A program made the position numbers and the translations under genes. A stretch of DNA of 57,518 nucleotides from an uncultured Collinsella sp. GTDB taxonomy: Bacteria; Actinomycetota; Coriobacteriia; Coriobacteriales; Coriobacteriaceae. Where the stretch lies: positions 1 to 57,518 of the forward strand of contig CAAEVV010000023.1 of the NCBI GenBank assembly GCA_900759565.1, written 5' to 3'. This document shows, piece by piece, positions 32,837 to 40,429 of this stretch. Under the pieces are notes generated by a model. The model was not told the origin of the DNA, did no database searches, and was given only the letters and a program-made list of their open reading frames with translations. How positions within the stretch are numbered: position 1 is the stretch's first letter; each line of letters starts with the position of its first letter.

Positions 32837-35329
32837 TTAGCTGATTCCCACAAACATGCAGCCCGAGGTCGCCCCGCGCAGACGGGCGGCGGGCTTACGG
32901 CCCGCCTGCGCCGCTTCGACGGCACGACGGACGCGGGCGACGGCACGGCTCACCTCATCCGTCTCGAGCAACGTTCCGTCAACCATGAGACGACGCACAC
33001 CGGCATCGAGCAGCTGAGGAACCTGCGGCGTGAGGTCGATGGGGTAGGCATCGTACAGGCGAGAGCGGCCGTGGATGTCGGTGCGGACGGGCATGACCTT
33101 TCCGTCGATATTCTTGAGCGAGAGCTTGCGGGCACGCAGGCGGCAGTTGGCACAATCGTGGATGCAGCCATTGGCAACCTGCAGAATGCAATGCTCGCTT
33201 GTCATGACGCGCGGGCGGCCAAAGACGGTGATGCCCAGAGCAGCGGGCGCGGCGGCGCCGAGCGAGACAATCTCGTCGAGCGTGATCTCGGGCGAGAGCC
33301 AAAACGCACCGGCGCCGCGCTCGGCAAGTGCCTCCATGCAGGGCGTGTTGTGCACCGGCAGGCAAGAGCGAATCTCGGCTGTGGCGCCGGCCTGCGCGGC
33401 TACGGCGAGCTCGGAGATATTGCCGACGGCGACGGTGGCTCCAGCATTGATCCAGGGATCGACGCGCTCGTGGTCGACGGCGCGGCAGACCTCGTCGAGT
33501 ACGGGTACGATGCCCTGCTCAAGCGCATCGGCGGGGGAGAGCCCGGCCGCATCGAGCGCATCGGTGGTCATGTAGATGCGCGTCGCACCCTCAGCGCGGG
33601 CTGCCTCGGCAGCTTCGAGCGAGGTGACGGTGGCGCAGATCTGCGGCTCGTCGCGGTAATGCGCGGGCATGGCGCACGTACATTTGTCGAGCACCGGCAA
33701 CTCGAGCGTTTTCGCGCGCTCCTCGTACGGCGCCAGAATGGCCTCCTCCAAGGCCTTACAGGCGGCGGCACGCACCTTGTGCACGGCAGAGAAGCCCATA
33801 CCGCAGCCCTCATCGAGCGCCACATCAAAGCTCGCCGCCTCAAAGGGCGAGGAGCCCATGCGGCCCACATGCTCAACCAGGTCGGATGCCTCGACCGCGC
33901 GGGTCTTGGCGGCCTCGACGGTGAAGCCCGTGGCGGTGGCGGTGAGCGCGGGGTTGTCGCAGCAGGTGAGTGTGACAGTAAACGGCTCGCCCAGGCGCGC
34001 CACGACGGACACATCAACAGCTCGGCGGCGCAGCACATCGCGCTTGAGCGCGGCACCGGCGGCGTCGATGGCGCGCTGACTGCGAATCACGCGGACGCGG
34101 CAGCCCTCGGGCATGCTGCGGGGCACGCGGCACTCGATAACATCGCCCGCGGCGGCATCATCGGCGGCAATGGTGGTCAGGAACTGGTCAAACTCGTTAT
34201 CGTGGCGAAGCTCCAGCAGGTCGCCCTTGCCCACGGGCTCAAACAGCTCAATGCGGGCGATGGCGGCGCGGCGACGGCGGTCGTCGGGCTTGAGGCCGCG
34301 CACATCGCGGTTGGCCGGGCGGCTGCCCAGCACCGTGCCCACGATCTGGCCGCGGTTGTTGGAGCGCTCGTAGCTCATCATCTCGTCGCCCGAGGTGCCG
34401 TCCTGATAGGCGTGTGTAAAGTCGCGGTTGAAGCAGCGCTTGAGCTGGCGCTGGCGGGCGGCTTCCTCGTCCTTGGCAACGGCGACACCTGCCAGCATGT
34501 CGTCAATTTCGTGACGATACACATCAACGATGGAGTACACGTAATCGGGCGCCTTCATGCGGCCCTCGAGCTTGAGCGACGCGGCGCCGGCGTCATACAG
34601 ACGGCGAACAAGCTGCGAAGTGTTGGTGTCGCGCGGGCATAGCGCACGCTCGCGGCCGGCGGGGGAGAGCGCGCGGCTGTTCTCGTCGATCAGCTCGTAA
34701 GGCAGGCGACAGGGCTGAGCGCACATGCCGCGGTTGGCCGAGCGGCCCGCCATGGCAAAGCTCGACAGCAGGCACAGACCCGAGTAGCAAAAGCAGATGG
34801 CGCCGTGGCTAAAGACCTCAAGGTCCACATCGGGCGCGGCATCGTGAATGGCGGCAATCTCGTCGATGGAAAGCTCGCGCGAGAGGGTCACGCGGTCGGC
34901 GCCCTGCTCGCGGCACCAAAGGGTTCCGCGGTCGTCGTGGATGTTTGCTTGGGTTGAGATATGCGTCTCGATGCCGGGCATGGTGCGCTTGACCTCAAAG
35001 AACAGACCCCAGTCCTGGATGATGAAGGCGTCGGCGCCCAGTGTGGAGCAGCGATGGATGAGTTGCAGCGCATCGCCCATCTCGGACTGCTTGATGACGA
35101 TGTTGACCGTGACGTAGACGCGCGACCCGGCCAGGTGTGCAGCACGGCAGGCCTGCTCAAAGGCCTCGTCTGTAAAGTTGGTGGCCTTGCGGCGGGCGTT
35201 GAAGCTTCCCATGCCGCAGTAGATGGCGTCTGCCCCGGCAGCGAGTGCGGCGGCAAAGGGCTCCGGGCCTCCGGCGGGGGCCAAGAGCTCGGGTCTGCGG
35301 TTGGTGGTTCGACTGGCGGTTGCGGTCAT
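32837..35329 (-). CDS. U32 family protein with DUF3656 (RlhA-like)
   Basis: Annotated as a peptidase by family name, but double-U32/DUF3656 proteins are known or thought to be RNA hydroxylation factors (RlhA acts on 23S rRNA cytidine 2501). 830 residues. LLAPAGGPEPFAAALAAGAD starts the first U32 domain, and SHGAICFCYSGLCLLSSF with GRSANRGMCAQPCR carries the conserved cysteines. A DUF3656-like middle region follows, then a second domain with NGCIHDCANCRLR. Cysteine spacing suits an iron-sulfur cluster. Pairing with a pseudouridine synthase gene supports an RNA-modification role. Strong read, function inferred. Confidence 0.87.
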   Translation of the reverse strand: MTATASRTTNRRPELLAPAGGPEPFAAALAAGADAIYCGMGSFNARRKATNFTDEAFEQACRAAHLAGSRVYVTVNIVIKQSEMGDALQLIHRCSTLGADAFIIQDWGLFFEVKRTMPGIETHISTQANIHDDRGTLWCREQGADRVTLSRELSIDEIAAIHDAAPDVDLEVFSHGAICFCYSGLCLLSSFAMAGRSANRGMCAQPCRLPYELIDENSRALSPAGRERALCPRDTNTSQLVRRLYDAGAASLKLEGRMKAPDYVYSIVDVYRHEIDDMLAGVAVAKDEEAARQRQLKRCFNRDFTHAYQDGTSGDEMMSYERSNNRGQIVGTVLGSRPANRDVRGLKPDDRRRRAAIARIELFEPVGKGDLLELRHDNEFDQFLTTIAADDAAAGDVIECRVPRSMPEGCRVRVIRSQRAIDAAGAALKRDVLRRRAVDVSVVARLGEPFTVTLTCCDNPALTATATGFTVEAAKTRAVEASDLVEHVGRMGSSPFEAASFDVALDEGCGMGFSAVHKVRAAACKALEEAILAPYEERAKTLELPVLDKCTCAMPAHYRDEPQICATVTSLEAAEAARAEGATRIYMTTDALDAAGLSPADALEQGIVPVLDEVCRAVDHERVDPWINAGATVAVGNISELAVAAQAGATAEIRSCLPVHNTPCMEALAERGAGAFWLSPEITLDEIVSLGAAAPAALGITVFGRPRVMTSEHCILQVANGCIHDCANCRLRARKLSLKNIDGKVMPVRTDIHGRSRLYDAYPIDLTPQVPQLLDAGVRRLMVDGTLLETDEVSRAVARVRRAVEAAQAGRKPAARLRGATSGCMFVGIS

Positions 35330-35435
35330 ATCCTGCCTTTCAAAATGCTCAGATATTCAAAAGTATAGTGGTGCTGTTGCGGCAGACGAGCCCTGTGGCC
35401 CAAGCAGGATAAAGTCTTCAGCAGCCCTTGCAGCA

Positions 35436-35507
35436 AAAATGATCCGTTTCCCTCTGTCCCCTATGGATCGCCTGATCCGATGGGGACGGAGGGAAACGGA
35501 TCATTTT
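35436..35507. repeat. long inverted repeat (26-bp arms, one mismatch)
   Basis: AAAATGATCCGTTTCCCTCT plus GTCCCC (35436-35461) pairs with 35482-35507 except at one position. The 20-bp loop has its own small stem GGATC/GATCC. The inner end of the right arm reads GGGGACGG, close to GGGGACAG elsewhere. It sits between the U32 gene start and the ridA promoter. Confidence 0.8.
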
Positions 35508-35589
35508 GAGCTTCACCGCCCGGTCGTGCCGTTCAGCGGCTGACAGGCGCCGTTGGGCGATAAAATATTCTCGCAACGTGATAATAATC

Positions 35590-35618
35590 TTGCATCGCGT
35601 GGAAACCTTGAGTACTAT
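35590..35618 (+). promoter_or_regulatory. promoter of ridA
   Basis: TTGCAT (35590-35595), 17-bp spacer, TACTAT (35613-35618). Implied leader of about 85 nt before the ridA ATG. Confidence 0.65.
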
Positions 35619-35708
35619 CCCAAATCAAGCGCTGTGTTCAGACCGAATTGTGCCTCCCGGTGTGAACACCGCGCTCACGCTCTCTCAATTGATCGTAAGG
35701 AGATAAAC

Positions 35709-36086
35709 ATGAGCAAGACCGTTGTGTCTTCCGATAACGCACCTGCAGCCATCGGCCCGTATTCCCCCGGTATCCAGACCGGCAACATGGTGTTCCTGTC
35801 CGGCCAGCTGGGCATCGACCCCGCAACTGGCAAGATGCCCGAGGGCGTCGAGGCCCAGGCTAAGCAGTCCCTTGCTAACGTTGAGGCCCTGCTGACCGCT
35901 GCCGGCGCCACCTTTGCCGATGTCGTCAAGACCACGGTCTACCTGGCCGACATTGCCGACTTCGCTGCCGTGAACGAGATTTATGCCTCCAAGTTCGAGG
36001 CCCCGTTCCCCGCGCGCAGCGCTTTCCAGGTTGCCGCTCTTCCGGCTGGCGGTCTGGTCGAGATCGAGGTCGTCGCCGCTCTCTAA
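35709..36086 (+). CDS. ridA: RidA family reactive-intermediate deaminase
   Basis: Hydrolyses reactive 2-aminoacrylate and similar imines made by PLP enzymes. 125 residues starting at MSKTVVSSDNAPAAIGPYS (ATG 35709 after AAGGAG). The family motifs are GNMVFLSGQLGIDP, ADVVKTTVYLADI and PARSAFQVAALPAGGLVEIE with the substrate-binding arginine. It stands alone between its own promoter and terminator. Confidence 0.94.
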   Translation: MSKTVVSSDNAPAAIGPYSPGIQTGNMVFLSGQLGIDPATGKMPEGVEAQAKQSLANVEALLTAAGATFADVVKTTVYLADIADFAAVNEIYASKFEAPFPARSAFQVAALPAGGLVEIEVVAAL

Positions 36087-36116
36087 GGCGTTGGCAACAG
36101 CTAAACATGACATGCA

Positions 36117-36152
36117 AAAGGACCCTACAGTGCGAGCTGCAGGGTCCTTTGT
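36117..36152 (+). terminator. rho-independent terminator after ridA
   Basis: AAAGGACCCT pairs with AGGGTCCTTT around a 14-base interior that itself extends the stem imperfectly. A short T run follows. Confidence 0.8.
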
Positions 36153-36182
36153 CAAGCGATGGGTCACTTGTGGAGCCACCAA

Positions 36183-36309
36183 GGGCAGTCTTTTTGGGAC
36201 GGGGCTATTTTAGCTACCCCAATATGCAGGATTGCTTTTACTTGCGGCTCATCGAAATCGCGGGCAGAGGGAGGGTAGCTAAAATAGCCCCGTCCCAAAA
36301 AGACTGCCC
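36183..36309. repeat. long perfect inverted repeat (37-bp arms)
   Basis: 36183-36219 (starts GGGCAGTCTTTTTGGGACGG, ends TTTTAGCTACCC) is perfectly complementary to 36273-36309, with a 53-bp non-palindromic interior. It fills the gap between the ridA terminator and the stop codon of the YheO-type gene. Same design as 13573-13710 but unrelated sequence. Confidence 0.85.
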
Positions 36310-36326
36310 GCGCTCCATTTTGCTCG

Positions 36327-36983
36327 CTAGCCCTCCTTGCGGACTTTTTGCAGGTAGCGGTAGACGCTGGGCTCCGAGATGCCCAGCGCGGTGGCGGCGC
36401 AGGCCACGGCGCCCTTGAGCATGAACACCCCGTTGCCGTTGAGGTGGCGAATGACGTCCACGCGGTCGCTCTGGCCAAGTGACGCTACATCCAGCCCGCG
36501 CGCGCTCAGCAGCTCGGCAATACTGCGGTCGATGAGCTCCTGCGTAGACTCCGAAAGACTTTCGACCTCGATAGACGCGGGCTCTGCCTGCCTTGGCACA
36601 GCGTCGAAGCAGGCCATGAGCTGCTGCGCCATGGCGTTGATGGAGCGTACCGTGGAAAGATCGGTGTTGACGCAGAGCATGCCGACGATCTCGTTGTCCT
36701 CGCGGATAAAGTACGTCGCGGACTCCAACGTCTTGCCACCGGCGCCGCGCCCTTCATAGCCCGTAATAAACGGCAGATCGCGATACTTGGGGTCGTGCAT
36801 AATCTTGAGCGCCAGATCGGTGGCGGGACCGCCGACCTTGCGGCCGCTCACGATACCGTTGCGGATATCGACGATGGCGTGGTCGGGATCCGAGAAATCG
36901 TGCAGGACGATCTCGCTGTTCTTACCGAGTACCTGCTCCAGGAAATCGACCATCGGCAAAAAGCGACGTACGGTCTCGTTCAC
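36327..36983 (-). CDS. YheO-type PAS / helix-turn-helix transcriptional regulator
   Basis: DNA-binding regulator of the YheO/DauR family. The N-terminal PAS-like domain has LGKNSEIVLHDFSDPDHAIV, and the C-terminal HTH contains KGAVACAATALGISEPSVYR and YLQKVRKE. The best start is GTG at 36983, six bases after AAAGGAG; a TTG at 36989 sits directly on the ribosome site. 218 residues. It is divergent from the purine permease gene across 351 bp, so it probably controls that locus; the ligand is unknown. Confidence 0.88.
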   Translation of the reverse strand: MNETVRRFLPMVDFLEQVLGKNSEIVLHDFSDPDHAIVDIRNGIVSGRKVGGPATDLALKIMHDPKYRDLPFITGYEGRGAGGKTLESATYFIREDNEIVGMLCVNTDLSTVRSINAMAQQLMACFDAVPRQAEPASIEVESLSESTQELIDRSIAELLSARGLDVASLGQSDRVDVIRHLNGNGVFMLKGAVACAATALGISEPSVYRYLQKVRKEG

Positions 36984-37215
36984 GGGCAACTCCTTTGGGT
37001 TCTATCGAAGTGTTCATAACAATTTTTTATCATGGTAACACGCTGCTCATCATCTCGTATATCCGCAGGTACATTGCGTAATACAGACGAACGGTAGAAA
37101 TTTGGCGGTAAACGGTCGACCAAAAGAAAAGTTAGATGTTATTTTGAACAGACACATTCCTGACCTGCGGAAATGCGTTATCTCAGCTGAAGAATAGTCT
37201 GATAACAAAAAATTA

Positions 37216-37244
37216 TTATTGAGAATGAGAATCATCTTTAATAC
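37216..37244 (+). promoter_or_regulatory. promoter of the purine permease gene with a Fur-box-like spacer
   Basis: TTATTG (37216-37221), 17 bp, TAATAC (37239-37244). The spacer and its left edge read TTGAGAATGAGAATCATC (37219-37236), close to the Fur consensus GATAATGATAATCATTATC. The surrounding 36990-37334 stretch is AT-rich and otherwise shows no gene. Confidence 0.45.
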
Positions 37245-37334
37245 GATATGCAACGAAGGCACAACCTCAACCCCGCACTGCGTCACAATAGAGCGTTAGA
37301 TGCGAAAACAACTATTTCGAGGATTGGTGGTCAA

Positions 37335-38729
37335 ATGACCCAGGAGACGGTTACGAACGGCACTGAAGCCCTGTTCACTCGCGAAGGCATGCCGCCCGTT
37401 AAGGAAATGATCCCGTGTGCCCTTCAGCACGTACTGGCATCGTTTGCCGGCATCATTACCCCGGCGGTCATCATGGCCGGCGTCTACGGCTTTAATAGCC
37501 AGCAGAGCACCGACATCATTCAGGTTGCACTCATTCTTTCGGCAATCGACACGGCCCTTCAGGCCTTCGCTCCCTTCCGTCGCATCGGCGGCGGCCTGCC
37601 CATCGTCATGGGCGTTTCGTTCGCGTTCCTGCCGGCCCTGCAGGCCATGGGTGCCTCGGGCTTTAGCTTTGGTGCGTTGCTGGGCGGCGAGATCGTCGGC
37701 GGTGCCGTTGCGGTCCTTTTTGGTCTGGCCTACAGCAAGATTAAGTGGCTGTTCCCGCCCGTCGTGACCGGTACGGTCATCTTCTCCATTGGCGTCTCTC
37801 TCTATCCCACGGCCGTCAAGTACATGGCCGGCGGTATGGGTACGCCGCTGTGGGGCACCCCGCAGGCCTGGTGCGTTGCTCTTATCACCTTCGCCGTGGT
37901 CTTTGCGCTCGCCAACTTTGGCAAGGGCACGCTCAAGCTGGGATCCGTGTTCTTTGGCATGATCGTTGGCATGATCGTTTCGATTCCCTTTGGCATGATT
38001 GACTTCTCCAGCGTCGCCACCGCTCAGGTCTTCGCCCTTCCAAAGCTCATGCCCTACGCGCTCGAGTTTGATCCCGAGGTCTGCATTACCCTCGCCGTCG
38101 TGTTCCCCATGGTTGCCATTCAGGTTATCGGTGACGTCTCCGCCGCCTGCCTGGGCTCCATCGACCGTATGCCCACCGAGCGCGAGCTCTCCGGCGCTAT
38201 CGTGTCCCAGGGCATCACCTCTATGGTCGGCGGCCTGCTGGGCGGTCTTCCCACCAGCGCCCTTGGCCAGAACGTGGGCATCATCTGCTCCAACAAGGTC
38301 GTCAACAAGTGGGTTTTTGTGACCATCGCGGCCGTCTTTGCCATCGCCGGTCTGTTCCCGCAGCTTTCTGCCGTCCTTTCCGCTATCCCGCAGCCCGTCA
38401 TCGGCGGCGCGACCGTCGGCGTCTTTGGCACCATCACCATGAACGGCGTGCGCATGTTCACCCGCGAGGGCCTTACGCAGCGCACTACCACCATCGTCGG
38501 CACCTCCGTCGTCTTTGGCCTGGGTATCTGGATGGCCAGCGGTTGCCTTGCCGGCGAGGGTATGCCCACCTGGGTGTCCACCGTCATCGGCTCCAACGCC
38601 GTAACCCCCACTGCCATCATGGCCATTGTCCTTAACCTGATTCTTCCGCAGACGCCGGTCGTGGCTCAGCACATCGATGCTGCCAAGGACGCTGCCGTGG
38701 ATCTGGTCTTGCCCGAGAGCAAGAAGTAA
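37335..38729 (+). CDS. NCS2-family purine (xanthine/uric acid) permease
   Basis: Proton-coupled uptake of a purine base through the membrane. 464 residues with about twelve to fourteen hydrophobic segments. NCS2 features are ALQHVLASFAGIITPAVIMA near the start, the QxxGDVSA-type motif IQVIGDVSAACLGSIDR, and GGLPTSALGQNVGIICSNKV carrying the conserved NQNxG-like stretch. The sequence QNVG in the substrate region is nearer xanthine/urate than uracil members. Start ATG 37335, with a modest ribosome site. Adjacent ssnA, ygfK and a molybdenum hydroxylase argue for purine import feeding that pathway. Confidence 0.9.
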   Translation: MTQETVTNGTEALFTREGMPPVKEMIPCALQHVLASFAGIITPAVIMAGVYGFNSQQSTDIIQVALILSAIDTALQAFAPFRRIGGGLPIVMGVSFAFLPALQAMGASGFSFGALLGGEIVGGAVAVLFGLAYSKIKWLFPPVVTGTVIFSIGVSLYPTAVKYMAGGMGTPLWGTPQAWCVALITFAVVFALANFGKGTLKLGSVFFGMIVGMIVSIPFGMIDFSSVATAQVFALPKLMPYALEFDPEVCITLAVVFPMVAIQVIGDVSAACLGSIDRMPTERELSGAIVSQGITSMVGGLLGGLPTSALGQNVGIICSNKVVNKWVFVTIAAVFAIAGLFPQLSAVLSAIPQPVIGGATVGVFGTITMNGVRMFTREGLTQRTTTIVGTSVVFGLGIWMASGCLAGEGMPTWVSTVIGSNAVTPTAIMAIVLNLILPQTPVVAQHIDAAKDAAVDLVLPESKK

Positions 38730-38746
38730 CCAATTCGGTGCTATTC

Positions 38747-38908
38747 GTCGGCGGACGCATCGCCTCGTCCGCCGACGCCATGCGGCGCCAAGCCGCACTT
38801 CAAAGGGCTTGTCCCTTTGGTGAAGCGTTGACGGGAGAGGGCCCGTTTCCGGTGTAGGCCGGCGCTTCGCACTTCCGCCATGTCAGAGGTGTCAAACCCC
38901 GCCTCTGA
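38747..38908. promoter_or_regulatory. two hairpins between the permease gene and ssnA
   Basis: CGTCGGCGGA pairs with TCCGCCGACG in 38747-38778 (possible terminator without T run), and TCAGAGG pairs with CCTCTGA in 38883-38908, just before the ssnA ribosome site GAAGGGA. They may tune expression between permease and hydroxylase genes. Confidence 0.5.
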
Positions 38909-38925
38909 TGTTGAAGGGAGCATTT

Positions 38926-40281
38926 ATGCTTCTGGTCGCTAACGGTTCCGTCTTTACCCGCAACGCTCAGACTCCGTTCATTCCCAACGGTGCAGTCGCC
39001 ATTGACGGAGATACGATCGTCGAAGTGGGCCCCGAGCGCGAGCTCAAGGCCAAGTACCCGGATGCCGAGTACGTCGACGCCCAGGGCAACCTCATCATGC
39101 CCGGACTCATCAACTGCCACACCCACATCTACTCGGGTCTGGCCCGCGGCCTTGCCATTAAGGGCTGCAACCCCACCAACTTCCTGGAGAATCTTGAGCA
39201 GCAGTGGTGGAAGATTGACGACAACCTGACGCTCGACGGCACCAAGGCCAGCGCCTATGCCACGATTCTGGATTCCATCCGCGACGGCGTCACCACGATC
39301 TTCGATCACCATGCGAGCTTCTGCGAGATCCCGGGCAGCCTCTTTACCATTAAGGACGCCGCTCAGGAGCTGGGCATGCGTTCGTGCCTGTGCTACGAGG
39401 TTTCCGACCGCCGTGGTCAGGAAAAGTGCGACCAGGCTATTGCCGAGAACGCCGAGTTTGCCCAGTGGGCCGCCAAGGAGCGTCGCGATAACGACAATCA
39501 CATGATCGCCGCCATGTTTGGCGGTCACGCCACCTTTACGCTGTCGGACGAGACCATGGATAAGATGGCCGAGGCCAACAACGGCCTGACCGGCTTCCAC
39601 ATCCACGTGTGCGAGGGCATGAACGATGTGTGGGACTCCCGCCTCAACCGCGGCGGCATCAGCCCCGTCGAGCGCCTGCTGCAGCACAACCTGCTCGGTC
39701 CCGACACCATGCTCGGCCACTGCATCCACGTGACGCCCGCCGAGATGGATATCGTCAAGGAGTCCGGCACCTGGCTGGTTAACAACCCCGAATCCAATAT
39801 GGGCAACGCTGTGGGCTGCGCCCCCGTGCTCGAGTTCTTCCGCCGCGGCATCCCCGTGTGCATGGGCACCGACGCCTACACCCACGATATGCTCGAGAGC
39901 CTTAAGGTCTTCCTGATCATTCAGCGCCACAACGCCGCTATGCCCAACGTGGGCTGGTGTGAGGCCATGACCATGCTGTTCGAGAATAACGCCAAGATGG
40001 CCAGCAAGTATTTCGATCGCAAGCTCGGTGTGCTCGAGGCCGGCGCTGCCGCCGACGTCATCGTCATGGACTACAAGCCCTTTACGCCGCTGAGCGAGGA
40101 GAACATCGACGGCCACATGCTCTTTGGCATGATGGGCAAAAACTGCCGCACCACCATCATCAACGGCCGCGTCCTGTACAAGGATCGCGAGTTTGTCGGT
40201 ATCGATGAGGACAAGATCAACGCGTGGACCATGGCTGAGTCCAAGAAGCTCTGGAGCACGCTCAACGATCGCGCCTACTAA
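38926..40281 (+). CDS. ssnA: SsnA-type amidohydrolase of the selenium-molybdenum hydroxylase locus
   Basis: Amidohydrolase/chlorohydrolase superfamily member found next to ygfK and XDH-type genes; thought to be a deaminase or hydrolase of a purine-derived compound. 451 residues. Metal ligands are visible as MPGLINCHTHIYSGLARG, HIHVCEG, LGHCIHV and GTDAYTHD. ATG 38926 is chosen for GAAGGGA; an upstream ATG at 38908 has no ribosome site. The family match is strong; the reaction is not settled. Confidence 0.9.
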   Translation: MLLVANGSVFTRNAQTPFIPNGAVAIDGDTIVEVGPERELKAKYPDAEYVDAQGNLIMPGLINCHTHIYSGLARGLAIKGCNPTNFLENLEQQWWKIDDNLTLDGTKASAYATILDSIRDGVTTIFDHHASFCEIPGSLFTIKDAAQELGMRSCLCYEVSDRRGQEKCDQAIAENAEFAQWAAKERRDNDNHMIAAMFGGHATFTLSDETMDKMAEANNGLTGFHIHVCEGMNDVWDSRLNRGGISPVERLLQHNLLGPDTMLGHCIHVTPAEMDIVKESGTWLVNNPESNMGNAVGCAPVLEFFRRGIPVCMGTDAYTHDMLESLKVFLIIQRHNAAMPNVGWCEAMTMLFENNAKMASKYFDRKLGVLEAGAAADVIVMDYKPFTPLSEENIDGHMLFGMMGKNCRTTIINGRVLYKDREFVGIDEDKINAWTMAESKKLWSTLNDRAY

Positions 40282-40293
40282 TTACAAGTAGAT

Positions 40294-40345
40294 TCACGCG
40301 CGCCGGATGTTTCGCCGCATCCGACGCGCGTATAGGCGACCTCCG
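40294..40345. promoter_or_regulatory. GC-rich intercistronic hairpins between ssnA and ygfK
   Basis: ACGCGCG and GGATG face CATCC and CGCGCGT (40294-40330), followed by GGCGACC/GGGTCGCC. No T run follows, so these are more likely RNA-processing or stability elements than terminators. Confidence 0.45.
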
Positions 40346-40429
40346 CGGGGTCGCCGGCGCTGTGCTAGCGCTACACCGTATTTGCGCCCGCCGCGCGGTC
40401 TCGCCGGGCGTTACAGAGAGGAGCTCATT

